Source: Pectobacterium brasiliense (GTDB lineage Bacteria > Pseudomonadota > Gammaproteobacteria > Enterobacterales > Enterobacteriaceae). Taken from it: DNA of 37,541 nt. Numbering within the stretch: position 1 is the stretch's first letter; each line of letters begins with the position of its first letter. The translations under genes were made by a program, and so were the position numbers. Below are positions 1-8,442 of the stretch, in pieces. Location of the stretch: NCBI RefSeq assembly GCF_013449685.1, contig NZ_JACDSF010000034.1, positions 1 to 37,541 on the forward strand, written 5' to 3'. The notes under the pieces are model-generated. The model was not told where the DNA came from, did not search any database, and was given only the letters and a program-made list of their open reading frames with translations.

Positions 1-2
1 AC

Positions 3-101
3 TGTAATCCTGTACTGTTTGCCATCGGCCTTCTCCTTATTTTTATGTTTGTACTGCTGCCACGGCGACCGCATGCGCCATCCTGGCTAAACGCCACATG
101 A
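3..101 (+). CDS. C-terminal end of a membrane protein (partial, cut by window edge)
   Basis: One frame is open from base 3 to a TGA at 99-101 and encodes about 32 residues. They form a hydrophobic stretch (LFAIGLLLIFMFVLLP) followed by a short basic and polar tail (RRPHAPSWLNAT). This is the pattern of a last transmembrane helix with a cytoplasmic C-terminus, as in many transporters of the major facilitator type, but too little is present to name a family. The other two frames lack such a pattern. The call rests only on hydrophobicity and a sensible stop position. Confidence 0.4.
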   Translation, partial: CNPVLFAIGLLLIFMFVLLPRRPHAPSWLNAT

Positions 102-402
102 GTAAAAACGCCACGCAGGTGAAAAGCGCAGAGCATTTAAATTGAGCAGCGATTCGGTATGTTCACGTCGTGGGAAACAAGAAGGTCGCGAGGTTGAAGC
201 GGTGTGAAGAGTGATGAAAACGTTCCATGTGGCATCCTTGACGCTATTCCTTTTAAGAAAATACGCGTAAAGGATAACAAGATGTTCATAGTGCTAATAG
301 CGCAAAAAAAGGCCTAAAACCAAGCAAACACATTGATTAATATTAAAATAATATCATTTTGAATAAATTAGATAGCGAATCAAAAAAGACTCAATCATCA
401 TA
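102..402. other. Intergenic region, no gene seen
   Basis: About 300 bases, AT-rich in the second half, lie between the partial membrane-protein gene and the hairpin downstream of mtnD. Only very short open frames (under 20 codons) occur, and none has a convincing ribosome binding site. I see no RNA gene. Confidence 0.5.
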
Positions 403-430
403 TGAGAACAGGGCATTCCCCCTGTTCTCA
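403..430 (-). terminator. Hairpin downstream of mtnD, possible terminator
   Basis: TGAGAACAGGG (403-413) and CCCTGTTCTCA (420-430) form an 11-bp perfect stem with a 6-base loop, 53 bases beyond the mtnD stop. In the mtnBCD direction a run of six T follows only about 15 bases later. It is therefore not a canonical intrinsic terminator, though it may stabilise the mRNA 3' end. Confidence 0.45.
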
Positions 431-483
431 ACCTATTGATAAACCATTTTTATTCATGGGATAAGGGCATAGCCCCCTACGCG

Positions 484-1029
484 CTACCGCTCCAGCTTCG
501 GATACACATCCGCAATCTTATCGCCGGTAAAATGCGCGATCCAGCCTTCCGGGTTATCGAACAGGCGGATGGCGGTGAAGTGCGGTTCCGGTCCCATATC
601 AAACCAGTGCGCGGTGCCCGCGGGTACCGACAGCAGATCGTTCTTCTCACACAGGATCTGGTAAATCTTGCCGTTAAGGTGCAGACAGAACAGCCCCGCA
701 CCTTCGACGAAAAAACGCACTTCGTCTTCGTGATGCACATGCTCGGATAAAAACTTGGTGCGTAGCTCCGCACGCTGCGGATTATCAGAACGCATGCTGA
801 TGACATCCCAGCTCTGATAACCTTTTTCTGCCACCAGCTTGTCGATTTCATGCTGATAGGCCGCCAGCACTTCTTCAGACGACGGTGCATCGCTCAGCTT
901 CTGGCTGGCTTCCCAGCGTTCAAAACGTACGCCGATGTCATTCAGCTGTTTCTGAATCGCCTCGGCATCCTGACTTTGCCAAATCGGCTGGCTTGCATCG
1001 CTGTCGCTAAAAATGGTTAATCCACTCAT
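484..1029 (-). CDS. mtnD: Acireductone dioxygenase
   Basis: This 181-residue cupin metalloenzyme of methionine salvage oxidises acireductone with O2, giving 2-keto-4-methylthiobutyrate plus formate with Fe2+, or an off-pathway CO-producing reaction with Ni2+. The family's metal ligands are visible: H97 and H99 in [16 protein letters not shown]103 in the same motif, and H141 in PAGTAHWFD. Their spacing matches the Klebsiella enzyme, shifted by one residue. The length is normal. The start ATG overlaps the mtnC stop as ATGA, so it is translationally coupled as the last gene of mtnBCD. Its product is the substrate of the aminotransferase encoded divergently at 2510. The identification is firm. 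Confidence 0.96.
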   Translation of the reverse strand: MSGLTIFSDSDASQPIWQSQDAEAIQKQLNDIGVRFERWEASQKLSDAPSSEEVLAAYQHEIDKLVAEKGYQSWDVISMRSDNPQRAELRTKFLSEHVHHEDEVRFFVEGAGLFCLHLNGKIYQILCEKNDLLSVPAGTAHWFDMGPEPHFTAIRLFDNPEGWIAHFTGDKIADVYPKLER

Positions 1030-1715
1030 TGGGCGTACTCCGGTAAGTCGATCTGGTCAAAACGTGTCACCTGGCGGTGACGGCTTACGTTATCCGCATC
1101 ATCACGAATAAGCTGACAGGTGTGCCAACCGGCTTCCTGCGCGGCATCCAGTTCCTGACGAATGTCCGACAGGAATAACAGTTGCTCAGCAGGCAGCCCG
1201 ATGGCTTGTGCAATCGTGCGATAAGAATCGGTCTCCCGCTTCGCACCGACGCGGGTATCAAAATAGTCGCTGAACAGCGGGCGCAGATCGCCAGCGTTGC
1301 TATACCCGAACAGCAGCTGCTGCGCTTCTACCGAGCCTGATGAATACACATACAGGCGCAGGCCCTGCTGCTGCCATGCGTCGAGCTGCGTCGCAACTTC
1401 AGGATACAGATGCCCCTGAAAATCGCCGTTACGGTAGCCCGTACGCCAGATAATACCTTGCAGCTGCTTCAACGCGGTGGATTTGCGATCTTCATCCATA
1501 AACTGGTTCAGCGCGGTAATCAGCGTCTCGCTATCCGCATCCGGCTGACCTAGCTCCTGACGCAACGCATCCAGCGCCTGCGCAATCTCAGGATCGCTAG
1601 CGTGCTGGCGAACGGTATCGGCCAGACGTTCGCGGGCATAAGGGAACAGCACGCTGTGAACAAAACGGATGTCGCTAGTGGTGCCTTCAATATCGGTCAC
1701 AATCGCGTTAATCAT
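1026..1715 (-). CDS. mtnC: Enolase-phosphatase E1 (2,3-diketo-5-methylthio-1-phosphopentane enolase/phosphatase)
   Basis: This HAD-superfamily enzyme enolises and then dephosphorylates 2,3-diketo-5-methylthiopentyl-1-phosphate to acireductone. The open frame extends 12 codons further upstream. I chose the ATG at 1715 because it gives the family N-terminus [15 protein letters not shown], has GGAG just upstream, and overlaps the mtnB stop as ATGA. HAD motifs occur in order: D8 and E10 in [13 protein letters not shown] in the middle, Lys in GAKRETDSY, and the acidic motif [11 protein letters not shown] near residue 180. The length of 229 residues is typical. It is the central gene of the mtnBCD operon. 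Confidence 0.96.
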   Translation of the reverse strand: MINAIVTDIEGTTSDIRFVHSVLFPYARERLADTVRQHASDPEIAQALDALRQELGQPDADSETLITALNQFMDEDRKSTALKQLQGIIWRTGYRNGDFQGHLYPEVATQLDAWQQQGLRLYVYSSGSVEAQQLLFGYSNAGDLRPLFSDYFDTRVGAKRETDSYRTIAQAIGLPAEQLLFLSDIRQELDAAQEAGWHTCQLIRDDADNVSRHRQVTRFDQIDLPEYAQ

Positions 1716-2329
1716 GCTTTCGCCTCCAGCAGCCGACGTTGCAATTCGCATTGGAACAGGAACTCTAACCCTTCCAGATGACGACGCGCTTCTTTCACCG
1801 TCGCGCCCCAGCAGTAAAGACCGTGGCCGCGTACCAGAAATCCGTAGCGTAGCGGCGTGTGGCTGGCATACTCGGTTACCCGCTGCGCCAGCGCCGGAAT
1901 ATCCTGATCGTTATCGAAAATCGGGATCGCCACACGATCCAAATGAGTGGTTTGCCCCGCCAGCGACTTTTGCATTTCGTAGCCTTGCAGCACCAGCTCA
2001 GCGCCCTTCTCCACCCGAGATAGCACCGTCGCGTTCACCGAGTGCGTGTGCAGTACCGCGCCGATAGTCTCCTCGCGGCGATACAACAGCGTATGCAGCC
2101 CCGTTTCCGCCGACGGCGTGCGACCACTCGGCACATGGTTAGTGGCAATCTCCACCAGCAGGAAATCCTCTGCCTGAAGGCTGCCTTTGTCTTTACCCGA
2201 TTCAGTAATCAGGCACTGCGCGTCATCAAGGCGTACGGACATATTGCCGCCCGTCGCCGGACACCAGCCTTTCTCGCCGATCCAGTGGCAGGCCGCAAGC
2301 AGCGCCGTCAATTGTTGATTTTCAGTCAT
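1712..2329 (-). CDS. mtnB: Methylthioribulose-1-phosphate dehydratase
   Basis: This class II aldolase-fold zinc enzyme dehydrates 5-methylthioribulose-1-phosphate to 2,3-diketo-5-methylthiopentyl-1-phosphate, the step before MtnC. The frame is open 21 codons further upstream, but the ATG at 2329 gives the expected start [22 protein letters not shown] and a 205-residue protein of normal size. Zinc-ligand motifs are visible: HTHS (His-x-His) near the middle and GHGLYCWG towards the C-terminus, with the acid in SAETGLH before them. It is the first gene of the operon. A TATAAT on the minus strand (2391-2396) and the met-box-like array beyond it lie upstream. Methylthioribose kinase and isomerase genes (mtnK, mtnA) are not in the window. 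Confidence 0.95.
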   Translation of the reverse strand: MTENQQLTALLAACHWIGEKGWCPATGGNMSVRLDDAQCLITESGKDKGSLQAEDFLLVEIATNHVPSGRTPSAETGLHTLLYRREETIGAVLHTHSVNATVLSRVEKGAELVLQGYEMQKSLAGQTTHLDRVAIPIFDNDQDIPALAQRVTEYASHTPLRYGFLVRGHGLYCWGATVKEARRHLEGLEFLFQCELQRRLLEAKA

Positions 2330-2390
2330 GAGGCTTCCCGTTTTTGGTCTTTCTGTTTCAAAGCATGCAGTTGCAGGTTTAGATCTTTTC

Positions 2391-2396
2391 ATTATA
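2391..2396 (-). promoter_or_regulatory. Likely -10 element of mtnBCD
   Basis: A perfect TATAAT lies on the minus strand 62 bases before the mtnB start. No good -35 is visible at 16-18 bases; that position (about 2413-2420) falls inside the met-box-like array, which fits a promoter blocked by a bound repressor. Confidence 0.5.
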
Positions 2397-2409
2397 TCTT
2401 AGCACGCAA

Positions 2410-2441
2410 AGGCATTTAGCCGTTTAAACGTCCAAGCGTCT
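2410..2441. promoter_or_regulatory. Four tandem met-box-like units (candidate MetJ operator)
   Basis: Four contiguous 8-mers match the MetJ consensus AGACGTCT: AGGCATTT (5/8), AGCCGTTT (6/8), AAACGTCC (6/8) and AAGCGTCT (6/8). MetJ dimers are known to bind two or more tandem 8-bp boxes cooperatively, and natural operators commonly carry imperfect boxes. The array lies between the divergent mtnB and mtnE promoters, so one operator could silence both when S-adenosylmethionine is high. MetJ binding here is inferred. Confidence 0.65.
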
Positions 2442-2444
2442 TGA

Positions 2445-2472
2445 TTGCCAAATACTAACAGCATGTTATATT
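2445..2472 (+). promoter_or_regulatory. Likely sigma-70 promoter of mtnE-yafV
   Basis: TTGCCA (2445-2450, 5/6 match to the -35 consensus) is separated by 16 bases from TATATT (2467-2472, 5/6 match to the -10). It sits directly beside the met-box-like array and 38 bases before the mtnE ATG. Confidence 0.5.
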
Positions 2473-2509
2473 ACCAAGCAATACAGGCTTGCAGGAGTTC
2501 CACCCCGCT

Positions 2510-3667
2510 ATGAGCGCCGCTCTGATCCCCGACAGTAAACTGCCTTCGCTGGGCACCACCATCTTCACCCAGATGAGTGCGCTGGCCCAACAGCATCAGG
2601 CCATCAATCTATCACAAGGTTTCCCTGATTTTGACGGTCCGGACTATTTACAACAGCGGCTGGCGTATCACGTCAGTCAGGGCGCCAACCAATATGCGCC
2701 AATGACCGGCGTCGCGCCGCTGCGTCAGGCGATTGCTGAAAAAACGGAAGAACTGTACGGCTGGAAGCCGGATGCCGATAGCGAAGTGACCGTCACGGCG
2801 GGTGCGACTGAAGCGCTGTTTGCCGCCATTGCCGCGCTGGTACGTCCCGGCGACGAAGTGATTTGTTTCGATCCCAGCTATGACAGCTATGCGCCTGCCG
2901 TTACGCTGGCCGGCGGCGTACTCAAACGCATCGCCTTGCAACCGCCCGCGTTTCGCGTGGACTGGTCGCATTTTGCTGAGCTGCTGAGCGACCGCACTCG
3001 TTTGGTCATCCTGAATACGCCGCACAACCCGTCCGCGACCGTCTGGCAGAAGGCTGATTTTGAGCAGCTATGGCAGGCGATTGCCGCGCGTAACATCTTC
3101 GTGCTGAGCGATGAAGTCTACGAGCATATCTGTTTCGACAGCGAAGGACACGCCAGCGTACTGGCCCATCCATCGCTGCGCCAACGCGCCATCGCCGTTT
3201 CATCATTTGGCAAAACGTTCCACATGACCGGCTGGAAAGTCGGTTATTGCGTCGCCCCAGCCGCCTTAAGCGCAGAAGTACGTAAGGTTCACCAGTATCT
3301 GACGTTCTCCGTGAACACGCCCGCGCAGTTCGCGATTGCCGATATGCTGCGTGAACAGCCGCAACACTGGCGTGAACTGCCCGATTTTTATCGCGCACGT
3401 CGCGATCGTTTCATCAAGGCGCTGGCAGGCAGCCGTTTCGAGATTCTGCCCTGCGAAGGCACTTACTTCCTGCTGGCGGACTATCGGGCAATTTCCGATC
3501 TGGACGATGTCAGCTTCTGCCGCTGGCTAACCGAGCACGTTGGCGTCGCGGCTATTCCGCTGTCCGTCTTTTGCGCCGAGCCGTTCCCACATACGTTGAT
3601 TCGACTATGCTTTGCTAAACAGGAAGCAACGTTAGATGCCGCTGCGGAGCGTTTATGTCGACTTTAA
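2510..3667 (+). CDS. mtnE: Methionine aminotransferase (YbdL type), last step of methionine salvage
   Basis: This fold-type I PLP aminotransferase of 385 residues is close in length to E. coli YbdL. It should interconvert 2-keto-4-methylthiobutyrate and methionine, probably with glutamine or another amino donor. The PLP lysine is K235 in SSFGKTFHMTGWKVGY. The cofactor-contacting motifs NTPHNP and SDEVYEHI precede it, and an arginine near the C-terminus (TLIRLCFA) fits the carboxylate clamp. An in-frame TTG at 2489 is possible, but the ATG at 2510 matches the family N-terminus. It is divergent from mtnBCD and overlaps yafV by 13 bases. In E. coli it is called ybdL; mtnE is used here because of the salvage context. 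Confidence 0.9.
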   Translation: MSAALIPDSKLPSLGTTIFTQMSALAQQHQAINLSQGFPDFDGPDYLQQRLAYHVSQGANQYAPMTGVAPLRQAIAEKTEELYGWKPDADSEVTVTAGATEALFAAIAALVRPGDEVICFDPSYDSYAPAVTLAGGVLKRIALQPPAFRVDWSHFAELLSDRTRLVILNTPHNPSATVWQKADFEQLWQAIAARNIFVLSDEVYEHICFDSEGHASVLAHPSLRQRAIAVSSFGKTFHMTGWKVGYCVAPAALSAEVRKVHQYLTFSVNTPAQFAIADMLREQPQHWRELPDFYRARRDRFIKALAGSRFEILPCEGTYFLLADYRAISDLDDVSFCRWLTEHVGVAAIPLSVFCAEPFPHTLIRLCFAKQEATLDAAAERLCRL

Positions 3668-4437
3668 AGATTTCATTGCTGCAACAGCCGCTGGTCTGGC
3701 GCGATGGCGAAGCCAATCTGCGCCACTTCGATACCTTATTGGCAGAGATGAGCGGGCGTGATGTGGCAGGACGCGATCTGATCGTGCTGCCGGAGATGTT
3801 CACCACCGGCTTTGCGATGGAAGCCGCCAAAGGCAGTCTGGATCAATCGGTTGTAGAAGCGTGGCTGCACCAGTGGGCGCAGAAGACGAACGCACTGATC
3901 GGCGGTAGCGTCGCGGTAAATACGCCAAAAGGTGCGGTGAACCGGTTCCTGCTGGTCGATCCGCACGGCGAGGTGCATCACTACGATAAACGCCACCTGT
4001 TCCGCATGGCGGACGAACACCATCACTATCAGGCAGGCACGGAACGGGTCACCCTTGAGTGGCGCGGCTGGCGCATCTGTCCGATGATCTGCTACGACCT
4101 GCGTTTTCCGGTCTGGTCACGCAATCGGCAGGACTACGATCTGGCGCTGTATGTCGCCAACTGGCCAGCGCCACGAGCCGCACACTGGCAGACGCTGCTG
4201 GCGGCGCGCGCTATTGAGAATCAGGCCTACGTGGCAGGCTGCAACCGCGTCGGTACCGACGGCAACGGCCACAGCTACCGCGGCGATAGCCTGATTATTA
4301 ATGCTCAAGGGGACATTCTGGCCTCTGCCGCTCCCAACCAGCCCGCCCGTCTGGACGCCGAGCTGTCGCTGGAAGCGCTGCAAAGCTACCGGGAATCCTT
4401 TCCTGCCTGGCGCGATGCCGATCGTTTTACGCTGTAG
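3655..4437 (+). CDS. yafV: Omega-amidase, nitrilase family (YafV)
   Basis: This 260-residue carbon-nitrogen hydrolase has the complete Glu-Lys-Cys triad: E47 in LPEMFTTGF, K112 in YDKRHLFRM and C146 in ICYDLRFPVW. Family members hydrolyse 2-oxoglutaramate and 2-oxosuccinamate. The start ATG lies inside the end of mtnE (13-base overlap) with GGAG in good position, so the two are co-translated. The pairing suggests that MtnE uses glutamine as donor and YafV removes the 2-oxoglutaramate formed, pulling the transamination towards methionine. The family assignment is firm, and the role in salvage is inferred from context. Confidence 0.92.
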   Translation: MSTLKISLLQQPLVWRDGEANLRHFDTLLAEMSGRDVAGRDLIVLPEMFTTGFAMEAAKGSLDQSVVEAWLHQWAQKTNALIGGSVAVNTPKGAVNRFLLVDPHGEVHHYDKRHLFRMADEHHHYQAGTERVTLEWRGWRICPMICYDLRFPVWSRNRQDYDLALYVANWPAPRAAHWQTLLAARAIENQAYVAGCNRVGTDGNGHSYRGDSLIINAQGDILASAAPNQPARLDAELSLEALQSYRESFPAWRDADRFTL

Positions 4438-4438
4438 T

Positions 4439-4462
4439 GGCTGTGGCTGTGGCTGTAGCTGT
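4439..4462 (+). repeat. Short tandem repeat, GGCTGT x3 plus AGCTGT
   Basis: Four 6-bp units lie immediately after the yafV stop and two bases before the end of the convergent hpxK gene. They are outside both coding frames, so copy-number change would not alter either protein. Confidence 0.7.
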
Positions 4463-4464
4463 CG

Positions 4465-5727
4465 TTACTGTGCAGAGGCGTGGTAGAACACCGCCTGACT
4501 GTACGCCTGTAGCGCCAGCGCCACATCTGCTGTCGTAACAGATTCGTCAGGATGGTGGCTGATGCCGCCGCGGCAGCGGACAAACAGCATCGCTACCGGC
4601 CAGCGTTCGGCAATAGCAATCGCATCGTGCCCCGCGCCGCTTGGCAACATCAGCGTTTTGCCTTGTACCTGCGTCACCGCCTCATTTAATACCGACTGCA
4701 AGGCGGGATCGCAGCGGGTTGCCGCAATACGGTAATACTCTTCGGCGCTGAACTGGCAGCCGCGCTGGTGCGCGATAGCCTGCCCTAGCGTCAGGAGTTT
4801 TTGTAGCAGCGCATCCAGCGGCGCATCCTCCGGCCCGCGAATATCCAGCGTCATCTTGACCTCACCGGGAATAACGTTCGCCGCGCCCGGTAAGCACTGT
4901 AATGTGCCAAACGTGGCGACCAGATGAGGATCGCTTTCCCGCGTTATCCGCTCAGCCTGCGCCATCCAGTCGGCCGCCGCCGCCAGCGCATCCTGCCGCT
5001 GCGTCATCGGCACCGTGCCCGCATGTCCCGCCAGCCCGAGGAACGTGCAGTTAAGCCGCCGCGCCCCGTTGATCGCGGTGACCACGCCCAACGCCAGATC
5101 CTGCTGTTCCAGACACGGCCCCTGTTCGATGTGTAACTCCAGATAGGCGGTGATATCGCTGACCGGACGTGCCGCCAGTGCCACCTCAAGCGGATCCAGC
5201 CCAGCAATGATCAACGCCTGCGCCACACTGGTGCCCTCGGCATCCTGACACTCCAGCCAGTTCTCCGGCCAGGTGCCCGTCAATCCCCGACTGCCCAGCA
5301 GCGTAATGCCAAAACGCGTGCCTTCTTCATCGCCGAAGCCGATGATTTCCAGCGCCACGGGCAAACGCATCCCTTGTTGATGGAACGCACGTACCACTTC
5401 AATCGCCGTCAATACGCCCAGCATGCCGTCATAACGTCCGGCATTGCGCACCGTATCCAGATGCGAACCAAGCAACAGCGCTGGCGCATCCGGTGTTAAT
5501 CCTTCATAGCGACCACAAATGTTGCCAACGCTATCCTGCCAGACGTTCATGCCCGCTTCGCGCATCCATTCACCCACCTGCGCATTGGCACGCAGGTGCT
5601 CCAGCGACAGATAAACACGGGTCAGTTGGCCGGGCGTTTCACTGATTTCCGCCAGCGCATCGCAGCGCGACATAATCTGCTCAGCGGCGGCCTGTGCAGC
5701 AGCGGGCAACATCAACATTTCACTCAT
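4465..5727 (-). CDS. hpxK: Allantoate amidohydrolase (M20 family)
   Basis: This 420-residue metal-dependent amidase of the M20/AllC group hydrolyses allantoate to ureidoglycine, CO2 and ammonia. The two-metal ligands of the family are present in order: His in GSHLDTV, bridging Asp in GRYDGMLGV, Glu in GFGDEEGTRF, His in LELHIEQGP and His in GISHHPDE. The GAGHDA motif that helps position the substrate is also present. It overlaps hpxJ as ATGA and is the last gene of the importer-hpxJK operon. Related enzymes act on N-carbamoyl-amino acids, but the adjacent HpxJ makes allantoate the best substrate. It is convergent with yafV with almost no spacer. Confidence 0.92.
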   Translation of the reverse strand: MSEMLMLPAAAQAAAEQIMSRCDALAEISETPGQLTRVYLSLEHLRANAQVGEWMREAGMNVWQDSVGNICGRYEGLTPDAPALLLGSHLDTVRNAGRYDGMLGVLTAIEVVRAFHQQGMRLPVALEIIGFGDEEGTRFGITLLGSRGLTGTWPENWLECQDAEGTSVAQALIIAGLDPLEVALAARPVSDITAYLELHIEQGPCLEQQDLALGVVTAINGARRLNCTFLGLAGHAGTVPMTQRQDALAAAADWMAQAERITRESDPHLVATFGTLQCLPGAANVIPGEVKMTLDIRGPEDAPLDALLQKLLTLGQAIAHQRGCQFSAEEYYRIAATRCDPALQSVLNEAVTQVQGKTLMLPSGAGHDAIAIAERWPVAMLFVRCRGGISHHPDESVTTADVALALQAYSQAVFYHASAQ

Positions 5728-6968
5728 GCACGACCCTCATCCGCCACATAGCAATTCCAGGCCGCCTGCAAGGCTTCGCCCTGCACGGTGCGGAAGCCAA
5801 GGCGATTCAGCACCGCCTCCAGCGCTGTCAGCGTTTGCATCACGCAGTCTTTACGCGCGTTGTAGCCCATCGTCCCGATGCGCCAGATCTTGCCCTGAAG
5901 CGGGCCAAAGGATGTGCCGATCTCAATGGCGAAATCTTCCAGCAGCAGCTTACGCACCTGCTCACCGTGAACGCCGTCAGGAATCACCACGCCCAGTACG
6001 TTATTCATTTTGTGGGTCAGCGAGCCAAAGGTATCCAGCCCCATTCCCTGAATCCCCGCCACCAGCGCACTGCCGTGCAGCGCATGGCGGGCAATGCTGC
6101 GATCCAACCCTTCTTCGAGGATCGTTCGGGCACACTCGCGGGCGGCGAACAGCATGCTCGTCGCCTCGGTGTGGTGATTCAGGCGCTCCGGCCCCCAGTA
6201 ATCCATCACCATGCCCAGATCGAAATAGTTGGAATAGATCATCTCGTCGTCGCCGTCCTGATGCGCGTCCGTTCGGATCCCCTGCTCCACGCATTTACGA
6301 CGCCGGATCACCGCTTCCATCTGCGAACTGAGCGTGATCGGTGAACTGCCAGATGGTCCGCCGAGACACTTCTGCAATCCGGCGGAAACCGCATCCAGTC
6401 CCCACTTATCCGTTTCCAGCGGGTTACCGCCAAAAGACGCCGTGGCATCGGTATAGAACAGTACGCCGTGACGGCGGCAGATCTCGCCCAGTTCCTCCAG
6501 CGGTTGCAACATGGTGGTCGACGTATCGCCCTGCACCGTCAGCAGTAAACGCGGGCGTACCGTTTTGATCGCATCTTCGATTTGATCCGGCGAGAACACC
6601 TCGCCCCACGGCACTTCAATGGTATGAACATCAGCACGACAGCGACGGGCAATCTCACACAGCAGATGACCAAAACGACCAAACACCGGCACCAGCACCT
6701 TATCGCCGGGGCGGATCGCCGACAGCAGAATCGCTTCGATCCCCGCGCGCGAGGTGCCGTCTACCAGCATCGTCCAGCGGTTTTCCGTGCGGAAAAGTTG
6801 ACGATAGAGCGCCATGACCTGATTCATGTAGTTCGTCATCGCGGGGTCATACTGCCCCACCAGTTGACTGGCCATTGCCCGTAATACGCGCGGATCGGCA
6901 TTGATCGGCCCCGGCCCCATCAGCAGGCGATGAGGGGGATTAATTTGCGCGTACAGTTCGCTGTTCAT
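5724..6968 (-). CDS. hpxJ: (S)-ureidoglycine-glyoxylate aminotransferase
   Basis: This 414-residue class V PLP aminotransferase resembles PucG/HpxJ. It transfers the amino group of unstable ureidoglycine to glyoxylate, giving oxalurate and glycine. The N-terminal MGPGP substrate-binding loop, the DGTSRAG cofactor loop, the Asp of FYTDATASFGG and the Schiff-base lysine in GLQKCLGGPSG are all visible, and the conserved arginine near the C-terminus is in GKIWRIGTMG. The start has GGAG nine bases upstream. It lies 93 bases after the ATPase gene and overlaps hpxK by four bases, which fits the consecutive reactions. Confidence 0.92.
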   Translation of the reverse strand: MNSELYAQINPPHRLLMGPGPINADPRVLRAMASQLVGQYDPAMTNYMNQVMALYRQLFRTENRWTMLVDGTSRAGIEAILLSAIRPGDKVLVPVFGRFGHLLCEIARRCRADVHTIEVPWGEVFSPDQIEDAIKTVRPRLLLTVQGDTSTTMLQPLEELGEICRRHGVLFYTDATASFGGNPLETDKWGLDAVSAGLQKCLGGPSGSSPITLSSQMEAVIRRRKCVEQGIRTDAHQDGDDEMIYSNYFDLGMVMDYWGPERLNHHTEATSMLFAARECARTILEEGLDRSIARHALHGSALVAGIQGMGLDTFGSLTHKMNNVLGVVIPDGVHGEQVRKLLLEDFAIEIGTSFGPLQGKIWRIGTMGYNARKDCVMQTLTALEAVLNRLGFRTVQGEALQAAWNCYVADEGRA

Positions 6969-7061
6969 GGTTATGTGCTCCAGATTCTTTACGTTACCGA
7001 TCTGCTAATCGAATGATTTGATGCGCGTTTCCGTGCGTGATTAGCTCAAAAGAGGGAAGCC

Positions 7062-7805
7062 TTACGCTTCCGATAGTCCCCGGACCGAGGCGATGAACTG
7101 TTTCAGTTCGCGGGTCTGTGGGTTAGCGAACAGCGTTTTGCTGTCGCCCTGCTCCCAGACCGTGCCCTGATGCATAAACACCACGCGGTCACCCACTTCA
7201 CGGGCAAAATTCATTTCATGCGTGACCAGAATCAGCGTCATGCCTTCTGCGGCCAGCTGTTCCAGCACCTTCAGTACTTCGCCGACTAATTCAGGATCGA
7301 GCGCCGAGGTAATTTCATCGCACAGCAGGACTTTCGGGTTCATCGCCAGCGCGCGGGCAATCGCGACGCGCTGCTGCTGGCCGCCCGACAGGTTGGCAGG
7401 GTAATAGTGAAGGCGCTCACCCAGCCCCACCTTTTTCAACACCCGTTCGCCCAGCTCACGGCACTCCGCCGCGCTTTTACCCAGCACGCGGCGCGGTGCC
7501 AGCATCACGTTTTCCAGCGCCGTCATGTGCGGAAACAGATTGAAGTTCTGGAACACCATCCCGACCGAGCGACTAATTTCCCGCGCCTGTGAATCCCTGT
7601 CGGTAACTGTCATCCCGCCCAGCTTGATGCTGCCGTCCTGATAGCCTTCCAGACCGTTCATGCAGCGCAATAGCGTGCTCTTACCAGAGCCGCTGCGCCC
7701 GATGATCGAAATGACCTCACCCATTTCAATATCCAGATCCACGCCTTTCAGGACATGGTTCTGGCCGTAATATTTTTGAACCTGATTAATGGTGATGAGC
7801 GGCAT
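7062..7805 (-). CDS. ABC importer ATP-binding subunit, polar amino acid/ureide type
   Basis: This 247-residue ATPase of the GlnQ/HisP group carries Walker A GRSGSGKST (near residue 36), the Q-loop in VGMVFQNFNLF, the signature LSGGQQQRVAIARAL, Walker B VLLCDEITSALDPE and the switch His in LVTHEMNFA. It overlaps the end of the upstream permease gene by 20 bases and has GGAG before its ATG. Its place between the permeases and hpxJK makes it the energy subunit of the transporter corresponding to the hpxFGHI group of Klebsiella. The transported compound is not shown by the sequence; allantoate or another ureide is the inference. Confidence 0.88.
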   Translation of the reverse strand: MPLITINQVQKYYGQNHVLKGVDLDIEMGEVISIIGRSGSGKSTLLRCMNGLEGYQDGSIKLGGMTVTDRDSQAREISRSVGMVFQNFNLFPHMTALENVMLAPRRVLGKSAAECRELGERVLKKVGLGERLHYYPANLSGGQQQRVAIARALAMNPKVLLCDEITSALDPELVGEVLKVLEQLAAEGMTLILVTHEMNFAREVGDRVVFMHQGTVWEQGDSKTLFANPQTRELKQFIASVRGLSEA

Positions 7806-8442
7806 TGAATTTCTTCTCCAGATAGCGGCTGTAGTAAGAGAGCGGATAGCACATCAGGAAGTAACCCAGCGCCACCAATCCGAACACTTTAAACGGCTGA
7901 TAGGTCACGTTATTCAACATGGTTCCCGCCTTGGTCAGTTCGATAAACCCGATAATCGACGCCAGCGCGGTACCTTTAATCACCTGCACGGAAAACCCCA
8001 CGGTAGGCGCGATGGCGATACGCATCGCCTGCGGCGCAATCACCCGATAGAGCGTCTGGCCGAAATCCAGCCCGAGGCAGCGCGACGCTTCCCACTGCCC
8101 TTTCGGCAACGCTTCGACACTGCCGCACCAGATATCCACCAGAAAGGCGCTGGTAAAGAGCGTCAGCGCCAGTGCCGCCGCCGTCCACGGGCTCACATCG
8201 ATGCCGAACAGCGCCAGCCCGAAAAAGGCGAGGAATAGCTGCATCAGCAGCGGCGTTCCTTGAAAGAGCTCGGAATACAGATGGACAAAGCGCGTCGGCC
8301 ATGTGCGTTTCGTCAATCGCAGCAGCATCAGCGGAAAAGTCACTATCGCACCGCCGATAAACGCCGTCAGCGACAGCAGTAACGTCCAACGTGCCGCCAG
8401 CAGCAGGTTGCGCACAATATCCCAGTCGGTAAATGTCATCAT
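7786..8442 (-). CDS. ABC importer permease 2 (HisMQ family)
   Basis: This inner-membrane permease of 218 residues has about five hydrophobic segments and the EAA-type loop for ATPase contact (EASRCLGLDFGQTLYRVIAPQAMRIAIAP). The frame is open 25 codons upstream of the chosen start. I place it at the ATG at 8442 because it overlaps the preceding permease stop as ATGA, has GGGGA upstream, and begins with the amphipathic segment typical of the family (MMTFTDWDIVRNLLLAA). It probably forms a heterodimeric channel with permease 1. Confidence 0.87.
   Translation of the reverse strand: MMTFTDWDIVRNLLLAARWTLLLSLTAFIGGAIVTFPLMLLRLTKRTWPTRFVHLYSELFQGTPLLMQLFLAFFGLALFGIDVSPWTAAALALTLFTSAFLVDIWCGSVEALPKGQWEASRCLGLDFGQTLYRVIAPQAMRIAIAPTVGFSVQVIKGTALASIIGFIELTKAGTMLNNVTYQPFKVFGLVALGYFLMCYPLSYYSRYLEKKFNAAHHH

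Noticed and set aside
5694-6344. 216-codon plus-strand open frame
   Set aside because: It is antisense to hpxJ, a well-supported aminotransferase with all family motifs; the predicted product is His/Arg-rich and unrecognisable.
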